From the NCBI RefSeq assembly GCF_040183065.1, contig NC_091123.1, forward strand, positions 14,388,501 through 14,452,500: a DNA stretch of 64,000 nt, written 5' to 3'. The notes below the pieces were generated by a model. It was given only the letters and a program-made list of their open reading frames with translations, was not told the DNA's origin and did no database searches. A program made the translations under genes and the position numbers. Position 1 is the first letter of the stretch. Each line of letters starts with the position of its first letter. Of this stretch, positions 10,674-21,477 are shown piece by piece. Origin of the DNA: Periplaneta americana. Taxonomy: Eukaryota > Arthropoda > Insecta > Blattodea > Blattidae.

Positions 10674-11390
10674 CAGGGTGTTTCCGAGGTGGTGTTACAA
10701 ACTTTCAGGGATGATAGCGAAGGGCACATGTATTAATTTCAGATAAGGAACCATGGTCCGGAAATGACTGAGTCGAAAGTTATAAGCAAAAATAGTTGTG
10801 TGGAAATGAAATTGTAATTTGACATCACGTGCCCTCCTTCCCTTAACCTTTGGAACAGTCGTGGAAAAATGATATGGGCCGGATGTCTCCTACGTGAGTA
10901 CTTGTCCGGGTACAATCTGTGAGCTTGTCTACTGTTCCCATTGGCTCATCCGTATTCGAAAATCAGGTCTGCTTATTCCGCTCTCATGTACTCCATTTCA
11001 CTAGGATTGATCGACTGGACACTGCAACTTGTACACATACACTGCTGTCTACAGACGTGCATATCAGGACCGACCATGTCCGTTACACATTACGCTATCT
11101 GCATTGCTTTAGTGTAGTTTCCTGTCCCCATCCCTCAGACAGGAATAGGCCCTACTGTAAGTAGACAACGTAAACAACGTCAGATGAATACAGTATGTGT
11201 TAAGATGTACAGATAAATTCACATAAATAAGGTGTACAGAGGAATAAAATTATTTTATTTCCACACAACTATTTTTGCTTATAACTTTCGACTCGATCAT
11301 ATCCGGACCAGGGTTCCTTATCTCAAATTGATACATGTGCCGTTCCCCATCATCCCTAAAAGTTTGTAACACCACCTCGGAAACACCCTG
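10674..11390. mobile_element. TA-flanked TIR element family T1, complete copy (717 bp)
   Basis: Ends are inverted repeats of more than 100 bases, starting CAGGGTGTTTCCGAGGTGGT and flanked by TA at 10672-10673 and 11391-11392. TA duplication suits Tc1/mariner-like (IS630) elements. A conserved frame (LSTVPIGSSVFENQVCLFRS...) occurs in several copies, but I recognise no catalytic domain. Other copies: 7905, 15403, 33788. Confidence 0.85.
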
Positions 11391-11850
11391 TATATGACTA
11401 GCCTGGAAGAGGAGGAATTTCAAGAAGTCAGTTTTCTAAGAAGAGGTAAGGTCAGTGCACTTACACCACTTATGGCATACAATGCACCTTTGCCAATCTC
11501 TACACAAAAGAATGAAACGGACAGACAGAAAGAGAAATGAAGAGTTGCTGTAAATAGTGGTTGAAGAAAGAATAATCCTGAAACTGTTCAGGAGAAAAAA
11601 AGAAATAGCGTGGGTCAGTGACTAGGAAGAAACTGCCTACTGAAGGATGCACTGGAAGGAATGGTGAACGGAAGAAACGTTTGGGAGCAGAAGAAGATAT
11701 CAGATGACACACAACATGAAGGTGTATGGATCATAATATGTGAAGAGTAAGAGAAAGGCGGGAAATATGAAATATTGGAGAATGCTGGGTTTGTAGTGAA
11801 AGACCAGTCCTTAGGCAGGAAACTATGAAAAAAATATATAGGCCGATACA
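11391..11850 (+). mobile_element. LINE C-terminal relic (empty-site paralogue of 3003-3765)
   Basis: Decayed plus-strand coding sequence (LKDALEGMVNGRN-like) through TTGGAGAATGCTGGGTTTG and GGCAGG. It parallels 3003-3098 plus 3692-3765, but without the 590-bp TIR element. ORFs on the other strand are shadows. Confidence 0.6.
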
Positions 11851-12584
11851 TTTTTATATCATTGCAGTGTTACTTTTGCATTTTAATTTGGCATCAAAGT
11901 TGAAAGTGTGTTGCTCTTATTATACTTTTACTGCTATTGTATTTTATTATTTTGCTCCCTTCATTTTAAAAACTATGTATATAAAGTAAGCGCTGTATTA
12001 AATTACTTGTAGTAGTAAACACTATGTAGGAAAACTTGGGTGGGTAAAGTGTCTTAAGTCCAATTTTACACGGCGTCTCCTTAAGTTTAAGCCCATTTCA
12101 GAGTCTTAAATTAAAATTGAGTTTCAGATATGTTGAAGAAAGTTTGACAATACTCCAACAAACACTATAAAGGGATCATGAAGTAAAAGTGTACAAATTA
12201 GGATGTTCGGAAACTATTCCAACTTTGAAAATCATTTTTCTCGAAAACAACTTTTCTGGAGTTAACACACTTTTCCCATCCACTCGCCAATTTACATTTT
12301 TACTGCTGTGAGTGGTTTTGTAGGCAGGATCGACTGCGCTGCTTTCCCCGGGGACCTTTAATGCTGCTAAGACGGCCCTGCATATATCTTAAAATATAAA
12401 AAGGAATTGAGAATGGATATCTGCTAACATAATAGGTAACTACACGTTGCGGATTGCTTTTGATCAATATTGCAGTAAAGGGGTAACCTGGGCCATGAAT
12501 AAACTAACAAATGCACTGCGGGTACCATCGACCCAGTTCCTGTAAGAGACAATGTTGTAATTTTTGTTACAGTTTTTCTATAGT
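11851..12584. other. Stretch without a recognised gene
   Basis: AT-rich; contains the right part of the candidate TIR unit ending at 12288, then unique-looking DNA up to the LINE target site. Confidence 0.4.
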
Positions 12585-13716
12585 GTTACTCAGAAAAAAA
12601 AGCATATGACTCGGTTAAGAGAGAAGTTTTATATGATATTCTTATTGAATTTGGTATTCCCAAGAAACTAGTTCGATTAATTACAACGTGTCTCAGTGAA
12701 ACGTACAGCAGAGTTCGTATAGGTCAGTTTCTGTCAGTTGCGTTTCCAATTCACTGCGGACTAAAGCAAGGAGATGCACTGTCACCTTTACTTTTTAACT
12801 TCGCTCTAGAATATGCCATTAGGAAAGTCCAGGATAACAGAGAGGGTTTGGAATTGAACGGGTTACATCAGCTGCTTGTCTATGCGGATGACGTGAATAT
12901 GTTAGGAGAAAATCCACAAACGATTAGGAAAAACACGGGAATTTTACTGGAAGCAAGTAAAGATATAGGTTTGGAAGTAAATCCCGAAAAGACAAAGTAT
13001 ATGATTATGTCTCGTGACCAGAATATTGTACGAAATGGAACTATAAAAATTGGAAATTTATCTTTTGAAGAGGTGGAGAAGTTCAAATATCTTGGAGCAA
13101 CAGTAACAAATATAAATGATACTCGGGAAGAAATTAAACGCAGAATAAATATGAGAAATGTCTGTTATTATTCGGTTGAGAAGCTTTTATCATCCAGTCT
13201 GCTGTCAAAAAAATCTGAAAGTTAGAATTTATAAAACAGTTATATTACCGGTTGTTCTGTATGGCTGTGAAACTTGGACTCTCACTTTGAGAGAGGAACA
13301 TAGGTTAAGAGTGTTTGAGAATAAGGTGCTTAGGAAAATATTTGGGACTAAGACGGATGAAGTTACAGGAGAATGGAGAAAGTTACACAACACAGAACTG
13401 CACGCATTGTATTCTTCACCTGACATAATTAGGAACATGAAATCCAGACGTTTGAGATGGGCAGAGCATGTAGCACGTATAGGCGAATCCAGAAATGCAT
13501 ATAGAGTGTTAGTTGGCAGGCCGGAGGGAAAAAGACCTTTAGGGAGGCCGAGACGTAGACGGGAGGATAATATTAAAATGGATTTGAGGGAGGTGGGATA
13601 TGATGATAGAGAATGGATTAATCTTGCTCAGGATAGGAACCAATGGCGGGTTTATGTGAGGGCGGCAATGAACCTCCGGGTTCCTTAAAAGCCAGTAAGT
13701 AAGTTACTCAGAAAAA
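12585..13716 (+). mobile_element. RTE-type LINE, copy 3, with 14-bp target duplication
   Basis: Exact direct repeats GTTACTCAGAAAAA lie at 12585-12598 and 13703-13716, enclosing a 5'-truncated LINE. The reading frame starts [20 protein letters not shown] (RT motif A), has [19 protein letters not shown] and [10 protein letters not shown], and continues to the C-terminal DLREVGYDDREWINLAQDR and NLRVP. It ends GCCAGTAAGTAA. A one-base insertion in an A run near 13208-13213 shifts the frame, so two open frames overlap at about 13158-13225. The best-preserved copy of this LINE in the window, lacking endonuclease and N-terminal RT. Confidence 0.93.
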
Positions 13717-13904
13717 GTTTCACTTAAAAAAAAAAAACCATGTCATTCAAAAAGGTGTGGAGTTTATAATTTTGCAATTCATATTGAGAATTTGTTCAGA
13801 TATGTCAATCACTAACGTAAACTTAATGTTTAGTTTGTAATTCTTCAATACGATAAATAATTTTGATTGAATTATAAGAAATAAAACATCAACTTTAACT
13901 GAAA

Positions 13905-14219
13905 GAGCTGGCTCTGACTTTAACATTTGAGATTCGCATTCGGGGGTCCCGGGTTCAAATCCCATAGTCACTCAATCTGACTGGGGTTTTTCATGGTTTT
14001 CCTCAATCACAAAGGCAAATGCCTGATTGAAAATTTGCATACCATTAGTCGTAATCGTTTCAATCGTCAATATCATAAACATTAATCAAAATCTAAAATC
14101 AGTTACATGAACACAAGCCATCTAGTACAAACAATAGAAACAGGAACTAAACAGCAGGAAAACCGGTCTACTGATATACATCCGTATGACCACAGATGTT
14201 AAAGAATGTGTAAATAAAC
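13905..14219 (+). mobile_element. tRNA-derived SINE E, copy 1
   Basis: tRNA-like head with GGGTTCAAATCCC, then TTTTTCATGGTTTTCCTCAA and a tail through GATGTTAAAGAATGTGTAAA. Related copies at 30735-31060 and 53994-54320. Confidence 0.8.
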
Positions 14220-14471
14220 TTAAGGAAAAAAAACTTACATTTTATCTTATGGGGTTTAAAGTCACAAAGCTAGCCTTCACTTGTTTCATTTCGTTTGCTT
14301 TGACAACTTATATTGTGGGGTTTCATAAAATAAGTAAAACGAATCTATCTAACAAAGGAATCTGATTCTGTCTATTGACGGAGAAAAAAAAAGTTAAATA
14401 ATTTTTGTTATACATGAACTCAATTTTATAGAAATAAGAAACTTTAAACATGGATATTGCGAAGAGAATAA
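14220..14471. other. Short stretch without a recognised gene
   Basis: AT-rich DNA between SINE E and the 609-bp MITE. Confidence 0.4.
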
Positions 14472-15080
14472 GGCCTGGTACACAATAAACCGGGAAAGAA
14501 AACAAGAACGAGAACAGAAAAATGATTAAAATACGTAAGTTTAAATGTGAGCATTCACAATTAACAAGAAGCTTGCCGGTGCCCGGGAACGGGAACGTGA
14601 AAGTTGGCGAAGTTTTAACTTTGCCGTTCTCGTTTCCGATCATAGCGTACTAGATTCTTTCTGTTGTTATCTTAAAGCTGTTTAGTCGTCGTTTATTTTG
14701 TAGCAAGGAGGCCGTGAAAATTTCTTCTTCATCTATCGTTTCTAATTAACTCAGAAATTCAGTATAATCGCTTTCAATAAATGCTACTTGAATATGTGAC
14801 CATATTATCATGTGAATTGAATTCTTAAATATTTTGTGCCATAAATTTTTGAAGTTGGTTAACCTGTGTTTGTGTTGGCTGCCTTGTACTCATGAGAGAA
14901 CGCCATTGGTCAATTATACACAAATAATATCAGGATGCGTAATATCGACTTAACATATCGTTATTGACATACATATCGATATGCATAGTCGTTTCCGTTC
15001 TCGATTTATAGTGAATAAAAATCCTTCATCCTCACATCCTCCGCTTCCCGTTCTCATTTCCAGTTTATTGTAGACCAGCC
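14472..15080. mobile_element. 609-bp MITE with GGCCTGGTACACAATAAAC ends
   Basis: Left end GGCCTGGTACACAATAAACC and the inverse of the right end GGCTGGTCTACAATAAACTG pair over about 25 bases. Flanks are TAA on the left and TTA on the right, compatible with a decayed TWA target. No coding sequence supported. Confidence 0.65.
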
Positions 15081-15189
15081 TTAAGTAATAGTAGGAGGAT
15101 AATTGGCATGTTTGACTGTATTCTCTAGAATGGAAACATTATTAACAGAAAAAATCAAGTTAAGATATAAATCAATATTGCACATTATA
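15081..15189. other. Spacer between two TIR elements
   Basis: No feature seen. Confidence 0.4.
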
Positions 15190-15402
15190 CAGTGTCGGCA
15201 AAAAGTTTAAGGACACCCATCCAAAACATATAATAAGCTGCAGGCCTTAAACTTTGTGCTAACATACACGTGTTACTGTTTGACATGAGAGTACAGCAGA
15301 AATGCTACATTTTAGTGAAAACCAGGGGTATCTAGCTCTATCCATTCAAATTTTATGATATTGTTTATAATTTAATACACCTTCAAAAAAGTAATTTATG
15401 TA

Positions 15403-16130
15403 CAGGGTGCTTCCGAGGTGGTGTTACAAACTTTCAGGGATGATGAGGAAGGACACATTTATCAATTTGAGATCAGGAACCATGGTCCGGAAATGACTGA
15501 GTCGAAAGTTACAAGCAAAAATAGTTGTGTGGAAATGGAATTGTAATTTGGAACCACGTGCCCTCCTTCCCTTAACTATTGGAACAGTCGTGGAAAGATG
15601 GTATAGGCCGGATGTCTCCTACGTGGGTACTTGCCTCGATACAATCTGTGAGCTTGTCTACTGTTCCCATTGGCTCATCCGTATTCGAAAATCAGGTCTG
15701 CTTATTCCGCTCTCGTGTAGTCCTCCATTTCACTAGGACTGATCGACTGGACACTGCAACTTGTACACATACACTGCTGTCTACAGACGTACATATCAGG
15801 ACCGACCATGTCCGTTACACATTACGCTATCTGCATTGCTTTAGTGTAGTTTCCTGTCCCCATCCCCCAGACAACGCACTGAATGGAATACTGTAAGTAG
15901 ACAACGTAAACAACGTCAGGTGAATACAGTATGTGTAAGGTGTACAGATAAATACACATATATAAGGTGTACAGAGGAATAAAATTATTTCATTTCCACA
16001 GAACTATTTTTGCTTTTAAGTTTCGACTCAGTCATTTCCGGACCAGGGTTCCTTAGCTCAAATTGATAGTCTACATGTGCCCTTCGCCATCATCCCTGAG
16101 AGATTGTAACACCACCTCCGAAACACTCTA
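15403..16130. mobile_element. TA-flanked TIR element family T1, nested copy (728 bp)
   Basis: Left end CAGGGTGCTTCCGAGGTGGT after TA, right end with two changes in CACCCTG. Same orientation as 10674-11390 and close to it in sequence throughout, including the shared frame. Confidence 0.85.
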
Positions 16131-16617
16131 TATATAACAAAAAATTATAACTTGAAAAATGGATTGAGCTAGGTTTCTGAATTTTTTATACAACATAGCA
16201 GTCTGATCATTATTGCTAAAGTTCATAAATAATATTTGTTAAAATTTTGGGAGAGGTTGAACATTTGCTAAATTTAGTGAAAACGGAGTAAAATGTAGCA
16301 AGAAGAAACATTGTTTTTAATTTCCCTCCAGTGCTGCCTAGATCGTCATAATATCTGTCTTTGTGTCAGAGCAGTGTACTAGGAGGCTTTGGTTACATGG
16401 CTGCTCATAGGGAGGGAATGCTTCTTCTTGCTACATTTTATCCCGTTTTCACTAAATTTAGCAAATATTCAGCCCCTCCCTAAATTTTAACAAATATATT
16501 TTTTATAGGTTATAGAAATAACGATCTCATAGCTACCTGGTAGACCTACTTGTATGAAATAATTCAGAAATCTAGCTCAAACCATTTTCAAGTCATAATT
16601 TGTTTCTTATATATAAA
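16131..16617. mobile_element. Fold-back element with ~185-bp arms
   Basis: The left arm (about 16131-16313) and right arm (about 16414-16617) are inverted copies: ATTTGCTAAATTTAGTGAAA and TGTAGCAAGAAGAA in the left arm have their inverses in the right. The loop is about 100 bases. No coding sequence. Confidence 0.75.
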
Positions 16618-16619
16618 TT

Positions 16620-17356
16620 ACTTCGGAATATGTATGATAAGAACTTTCTTGTGTTAAATTTTAACGTACCTTGTTAACATGTTGTGACCTATTTTCTGTC
16701 ATCTTCGGAACTGGTAGTTGTTGGTCTTGGCGCCACTTGTTTCCTGTGTGGGTGCGTTCGTAGTGTAGAGTCAAAGAGTTTATGTGTTTTGAAATTGAGT
16801 TGTGTGTTGAGAATATCGTTGGGGTGTGTTTTGGTGTGTCTGTATATTTCATATTGTTCTAGTGTGTTGAGTTTCTGGCTTTTTGGTTGGATGTGCAGTA
16901 TTTCCATGTCTGTGTTGATGTCTCTGTGGGTGTGGTTAGCATTTGTGGTGTGTTCTGCATATGTGGAGTGTTTTGTAATTTTGTTATGGCTGTGATGTGT
17001 TCTTTGTAACGTGTTTGAAATGATATGCCTGTCTGTCCTATGTAGAAGTTGTTGCAGGTGTTACATTTGAGTTTCTATACGCCTGTGTGGTTGTATTTGG
17101 TTGTTTGTGTGTTGAGATGTTTTTGTAGGGTGTTATTTGTTCCGTATGCGATGTTGTAGTTTAATTTCTTGAATGAGGTTGCAATTTTATGTGTGTTTTT
17201 GTTTTCGTATGTTAGTGTGATGTATTTTTTGTGTCGTGTTTGTGTTGTATTCTTCCGTTTTTTGTGGTTTTCTTTTGTCTTACGTATTATGTTGTATATT
17301 ATGTTAGGGTTGTATCCGTTAACACAAAAAAGTTCTTATCATACATATTCCGAAGT
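16620..17356 (-). mobile_element. Penelope-like element fragment with GIY-YIG endonuclease
   Basis: Minus-strand coding: GVYKLKCNTCNNFYIGQTG is the GIY-YIG core (GVY...YIG) with the CxxC typical of Penelope-like elements, followed by an RYKEH block, then MEILHIQPKSQKLNTLEQYE and IYRHTKTHPNDILNTQLNFK. A frameshift lies between KEH and MEIL. The stop is near 16687. The fragment is bounded by 38-bp inverted repeats (16620-16657 and 17319-17356, one mismatch), which fits the inverted pseudo-LTR arrangements known in Penelope insertions. The RT domain is absent. Confidence 0.8.
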
Positions 17357-17614
17357 GATACAGTGTTAAAAGTTGTGTAATCAAGATGTATATAGGCTAA
17401 ATTACGTTTTTGAAGGGTGCCTTAAATAAAATTGTAAACAGTATCATAAATTTTGAATGGATAGAGCTAGAGACCCCTGGTTTTTAATAAAATGTAGCAT
17501 TTCTGCTGTACTTTCAGGTCAAACAGTAAAATGTGTATGTTAGCGCAAAGTTTAAGGGCTATAGCTGATTATATGTTTTGAATGGGTGTCCTTAAACTTT
17601 TTGCCGATACTGTA

Positions 17615-17890
17615 ATTCTGCCTGGGGATGAAGTATGGACGACGGATAACAGAAATGCTGATATAAGAAGATTAATTATATCAATGGAACTACTGTAGAG
17701 CCGATGTAATTGGACAGGAGAGATTAAAGTGGTATGAATATGCTAATAGGATGAAAAGCTGACAGATATCAAAGATTATCCAGGAATTAGAAATCGAAGG
17801 ACGAAAACACAGAGAAGTCACTACGAACCTGGCAGAGCTGTGATCAGTGCTCTATGCAGAACTTCGGTTTAACCCGAAAGAACAAGAAAA
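17615..17890 (+). mobile_element. LINE C-terminal relic
   Basis: Broken frames read CNWTGERLKWYEYANRMKS and IIQELEIEGRKHREV, a decayed version of the WxGHVxRM...GRRKRGRP region of RTE-like LINEs. Several stops and frameshifts. Confidence 0.6.
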
Positions 17891-18195
17891 ATATTCGATG
17901 GAGGAACGCCAAGGACAGTCGTAGGTCCATGTCTCAACGTTTTTGAGCACTGCACTATCGTTGAGCAGATATCAGCATTGAGAAATAATCTACAGGGGGT
18001 TTCAGACATACTTTGACAAAGCTTGGGGGCATGTTCCTCACAACAAAACAAGAAAAGAAGTTCATATAGTCTAAACGTTTGTTCGAAAATCCTTAGTTTT
18101 TCAGTTATTAATGAAAGAACATAATGAAACATCTGTTAGATATTGTCAGCTTGGTAGCAAGTGTTGCAACTTTAATCAATTCAGAAACTCATAAC

Positions 18196-19089
18196 TAGGG
18201 CTAGGATTTTGATGACCTATAAATCATGAAAAAATGTCCTAAAAACAATGCATTTATGAACTAAAAATCTTTCAAAAATGCCCTTAAAAATGCCCTAAAA
18301 ATTGATCTTACATAATTGGCTTAGTAGGAAAAGAGGTTTTGCACTACTTAATATTTAGACTTGTAATGAAATTAAATTCTAATACCAACATTTAAATTTA
18401 TTTAATTTTACATAGTTTTTTCTAAGTGGTACACTTTAATTAATTATTTTACCTGATGTAGTTTCCATGTAGTCCACCGTAAGGCCACTCTTATCCCGAA
18501 TTAGCAGGTATAGAGGAGTCTATATTGAAGGGATGGTTGGAGTGTATTACGTTAAAATGGCAATATTTATGTAGAAAAACGATTAAAATATTATACAAAA
18601 TAACAGGTATTAGCCACCGGCGTAGCTTGGTTGGTTAAGGCGCTTGCCCTGCCGATCCGGAGTTGCCTCGGCTGCGGGTTCGATTCCCGCTTGGGTTGAT
18701 TATCTGGTTGGGTTTTTTTCCGAGTTTTTTCCCAACCGTAAGACAAATGTCAGGTAATCTATGGCAAATCCTCGACCTTATCTCGCCAAATATATCGCTA
18801 TCACCAATTCCATCGACGCCAAATAACCTCGTAGTTGATACAGTGTCGTTAAATAACCAAGTAAAAATAATGGGTATTTATATCCAAAATTAAATGAAAA
18901 TGCCTCAAAAATGTCCGAAAAAAACAAAGATGCTCTTATGAGTTGAATCAGGGAAAAAATGCAAAAAAAAAATGCCCTAACAAATATGTCTTAAAACACT
19001 CAGTTTATCACATAACATATAAATACTAAAGCAGCAATGCTTCTGGCTTACTAGAAAAAAGATGCAATTTCATCAAAATCCTAGCCCTA
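18196..19089. mobile_element. hAT-like element with 8-bp target duplication, carrying a SINE
   Basis: Ends TAGGGCTAGGATTTTGATGA and the inverse at the right. The 8-bp flanks CTCATAAC (18188-18195) and CTTATAAC (19090-19097) differ at one base. AT-rich interior with AAAATGCCCT repeats and a SINE A at 18614-18870. No transposase seen. Confidence 0.75.
18614..18870 (+). mobile_element. tRNA-derived SINE A, copy 1
   Basis: Head CCACCGGCGTAGCTTGGTTG with A and B boxes (GGGTTCGATTCCCG), body TTTTTCCGAGTTTTTTCCCA and 3' CGTTAAATAACCAAGTAAAA. Same family at 25379 and 55711. Confidence 0.9.
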
Positions 19090-19507
19090 CTTATAACAAA
19101 TGTTCAAAATGTTCTCCACACACATGCATTCGTCGGATCACGGACTCCTTGGCAGCACATAGCCATCTAGGATAAAATGGGTGCATCAGCAGACTTGTAT
19201 CGATAACATCATTCAATTATCTAATAAAATGAATATTATTATCGGTTACAAACTTGAGTTATGTTGTTGGATTGTACCTTGAAACGCGTTGAACGTAATT
19301 TTTCATTGTTATGAATTGTCTGAACTGATTAAAGTTGCAACACATGCTAACAAACTGACAATATCTAACAGATGGTTCATTATGTTCTTTCATTAATAAC
19401 TAAAAAACTAAGTATTTTCGGACATATGTTTATATGAATTTTTTTTCTTGTTTTGGTGTGAGGAATATGCCTCCATGTTTGTCAAAGTATTTCTGAAACA
19501 CCCTTTA

Positions 19508-19865
19508 TATGTCGAAATGAAACAAATGAAAATAATTTACCTATTCATGTCTGGAGTACGTATTTTTCATAGATTTATTTCCCTAAAGTGGGTCCAGGCA
19601 GAATTGCTTTGTGGTGTCACACGATCCGCGGTTCGAAAGAGCGCTGACGAATGGCACACATTTGTGACGTAATATACTTCTTTGCTATACGGTAGTAGAA
19701 TTCATATTCTCGAGTGCATTTTACTTGAAAGCATCTAGTCGACAATTCCTTTTATATCAATATTTTCGCTCGCTATCGCTTTATGTTTAAGAATGAATTA
19801 TTCATGTAAGTAATAGAGTCGCTTGAACGCATCTGATGGTTGCTTATACTGCCTGCTCATGGTTT
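19508..19865. other. Stretch without a recognised gene
   Basis: Unique-looking AT-rich DNA; no signature. Confidence 0.4.
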
Positions 19866-20298
19866 TACAGTGCAGTGAACAGTTCCGATCAGTGATAATT
19901 TATAGTGTCAATGAAATGTGTTCTGTAATCTCAGTGAAATGTGTTGTATAGTGTCAGTGAAATGCGTTCTAAAGTGTCGGTGAAATGTGTCATAGTACCA
20001 GTGCAGTGAGTGAGATGAGAGTAAAGTGAAGGATTATTATTCGTACCAATGTGAAACTTATGTAGGGCCTATACATATGTAGGTTGTAATGTAAAATTAG
20101 GTTCACTTATTAATTAGGTTATTTTATGTATTATTATTAATTGTAATTATTGCATATAATTGTATTGTGTATTCTTATTGTATTGTGTATTGTATAATTG
20201 TATTGTGTATTGTAATTTTATTATGTATTGTTTATATTGTGTATACCACTGCCACCGGGTGCTTGCCCACTTGCAGTGTAAATAAATACATACATACG
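19866..20298 (+). mobile_element. LINE 3' UTR with ATAC tail start
   Basis: Tandem CAGTGAAATGTGTT-like units, then CCAGTGCAGTGAGTGAG and ACCACTGCCACCGGGTG before TGCAGTGTAAATAAATACAT. The same order occurs at about 49091-49640, where a long ATAC array follows. Confidence 0.75.
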
Positions 20299-20328
20299 TA
20301 AGTCCATTCTAACAATACTTTCGCTGAA

Positions 20329-20631
20329 ATGGCATCACCAAATATACTAATGTTCATTCGTATATCTGGTCCAAACTATAAAAAAAAAAACGTTATTCTA
20401 TCTATTTTGTGCCAGTGTGACATATTGAAGTGTGTTAGGAATAATAACCATCAGAAACTTGTGTCAGAAACTCTTGTGGAAAAATTCGTGAAACTTCTAC
20501 TTAGTAATGTAGAGAAGTTCCACACAGAAAAGGTTTTCCGGTTTTCCTGTTCTTTCAAAAACAAAGAATATAATGGATTAACGAAGAGGAAGAACAAGCT
20601 ATTAGAGTCACGAAACAAAGAAATATTTTAA
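20329..20631 (+). CDS. Unidentified 100-codon frame
   Basis: Open frame of 100 codons starting MASPNILMFIRISGPNYKKK and ending in a Lys-rich stretch with TKRKNKLLESRNKEIF. The composition is protein-like rather than low-complexity, but I recognise no family, and it sits between a LINE 3' end and the THAP-containing repeat. It could be a relic of either or a chance frame. Confidence 0.2.
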   Translation: MASPNILMFIRISGPNYKKKNVILSILCQCDILKCVRNNNHQKLVSETLVEKFVKLLLSNVEKFHTEKVFRFSCSFKNKEYNGLTKRKNKLLESRNKEIF

Positions 20632-20739
20632 TCAAATATACTACAAACATAAAGCATAGGAACCTATATCCACAAGCGACTTCACTGGCCGTTAGGTGCT
20701 GCCATCTATCGACAATTCTTTTTTATTCATGTTACATAT

Positions 20740-21135
20740 TGTAATCAACTGCAATATATATTGTTGCTGGACTAGTTAATAGTTTTATTAATTAGTGCTG
20801 TGTTAAAATGTCAGGGTGTATGTGTGCTGTTTATAATTGCTACAATTACAGCATTACAAACTGCTCCAAATCGTACTTTCGATTTACGAGGAATCATAAA
20901 ACGCGAGTCAACAGAATTCTTTAGTAGGCCTAATTCATATTCATCTTCTTTCACTGTGGCTGTTCCTCGGCTTTGGAATTCCCTACCGAGTAATGTCAGG
21001 GACTGTCAGACATCAAACCAATTTAAGAATAGACTAACGAAATATTTTTCTAGCAATTCTTGTTAACAATAATAGCTGTATCAGGTTTCTCAATGTTTAA
21101 TGGTTATATATATCACAGATAAACATCTAAATTAT

Positions 21136-21167
<32 letters not shown>

Positions 21168-21414
21168 CATTATTATTATCATTATTATTATTATTATTAT
21201 TACCATTATTATTATTATTATAACTATTTCTTACCAATGTTTATTATTGTCACCCTTATTACTTATCCAACTTTCATTATTTACTTTCATGTTGTTTTAT
21301 GGTCTAGATATTAATGTAATAACTATGTAAGCAATTGTATTCAATTAGGATTAGAGTCTGGCTGGGCGGAAGAGAAGGCCTACTGGCCGTAGCTCTTCCA
21401 GATTAAATAAATAA

Positions 21415-21477
<63 letters not shown>

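Larger units (their letters stand above)
10135..12288. mobile_element. Candidate large TIR unit containing other repeats
   Basis: The outer ends are imperfect inverted repeats of about 30 bases around GGGTAAAGTGCGTTAACTCC (10145-10164) and its inverse at 12258-12277. Two direct copies of the motif lie just inside (10321-10338 and 12042-12061). It encloses SINE D, TIR element T1 and a LINE relic. Target duplication not clear. Confidence 0.4.
15190..17612. mobile_element. Long-TIR element (TA-flanked), filled with nested insertions
   Basis: Terminal inverted repeats of about 205 bases (15190-15396 and about 17404-17612) start CAGTGTCGGCAAAAAGTTTA / CAGTATCGGCAAAAAGTTTA and are flanked by TA at 15188-15189 and 17613-17614. 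This points to a Tc1/mariner-like origin. The interior is entirely later material: T1 element, fold-back element and Penelope-like fragment. It sits in a decayed LINE (17615-17890). Confidence 0.8.
17993..19505. mobile_element. TA-flanked long-TIR element split by a hAT element
   Basis: Inverted repeats of about 200 bases: 17993-18195 (CAGGGGGTTTCAGACATACT) and 19300-19505 (inverse AAGGGTGTTTCAGAAATACT), flanked by TA at 17991-17992 and 19506-19507. The interior is broken by the hAT element 18196-19089. No transposase recognised. Confidence 0.75.

Noticed and set aside
11500-11851. Minus-strand Ser/Phe-rich frames
   Set aside because: Antisense of a LINE relic with biased composition.
16684-16995. 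103-codon plus-strand hydrophobic frame as a membrane protein
   Set aside because: Antisense shadow of the Penelope-like endonuclease fragment.
20800-21066. 88-codon frame as a gene
   Set aside because: A chimera of the THAP repeat in the wrong frame and a LINE C-terminus created by the LINE insertion.
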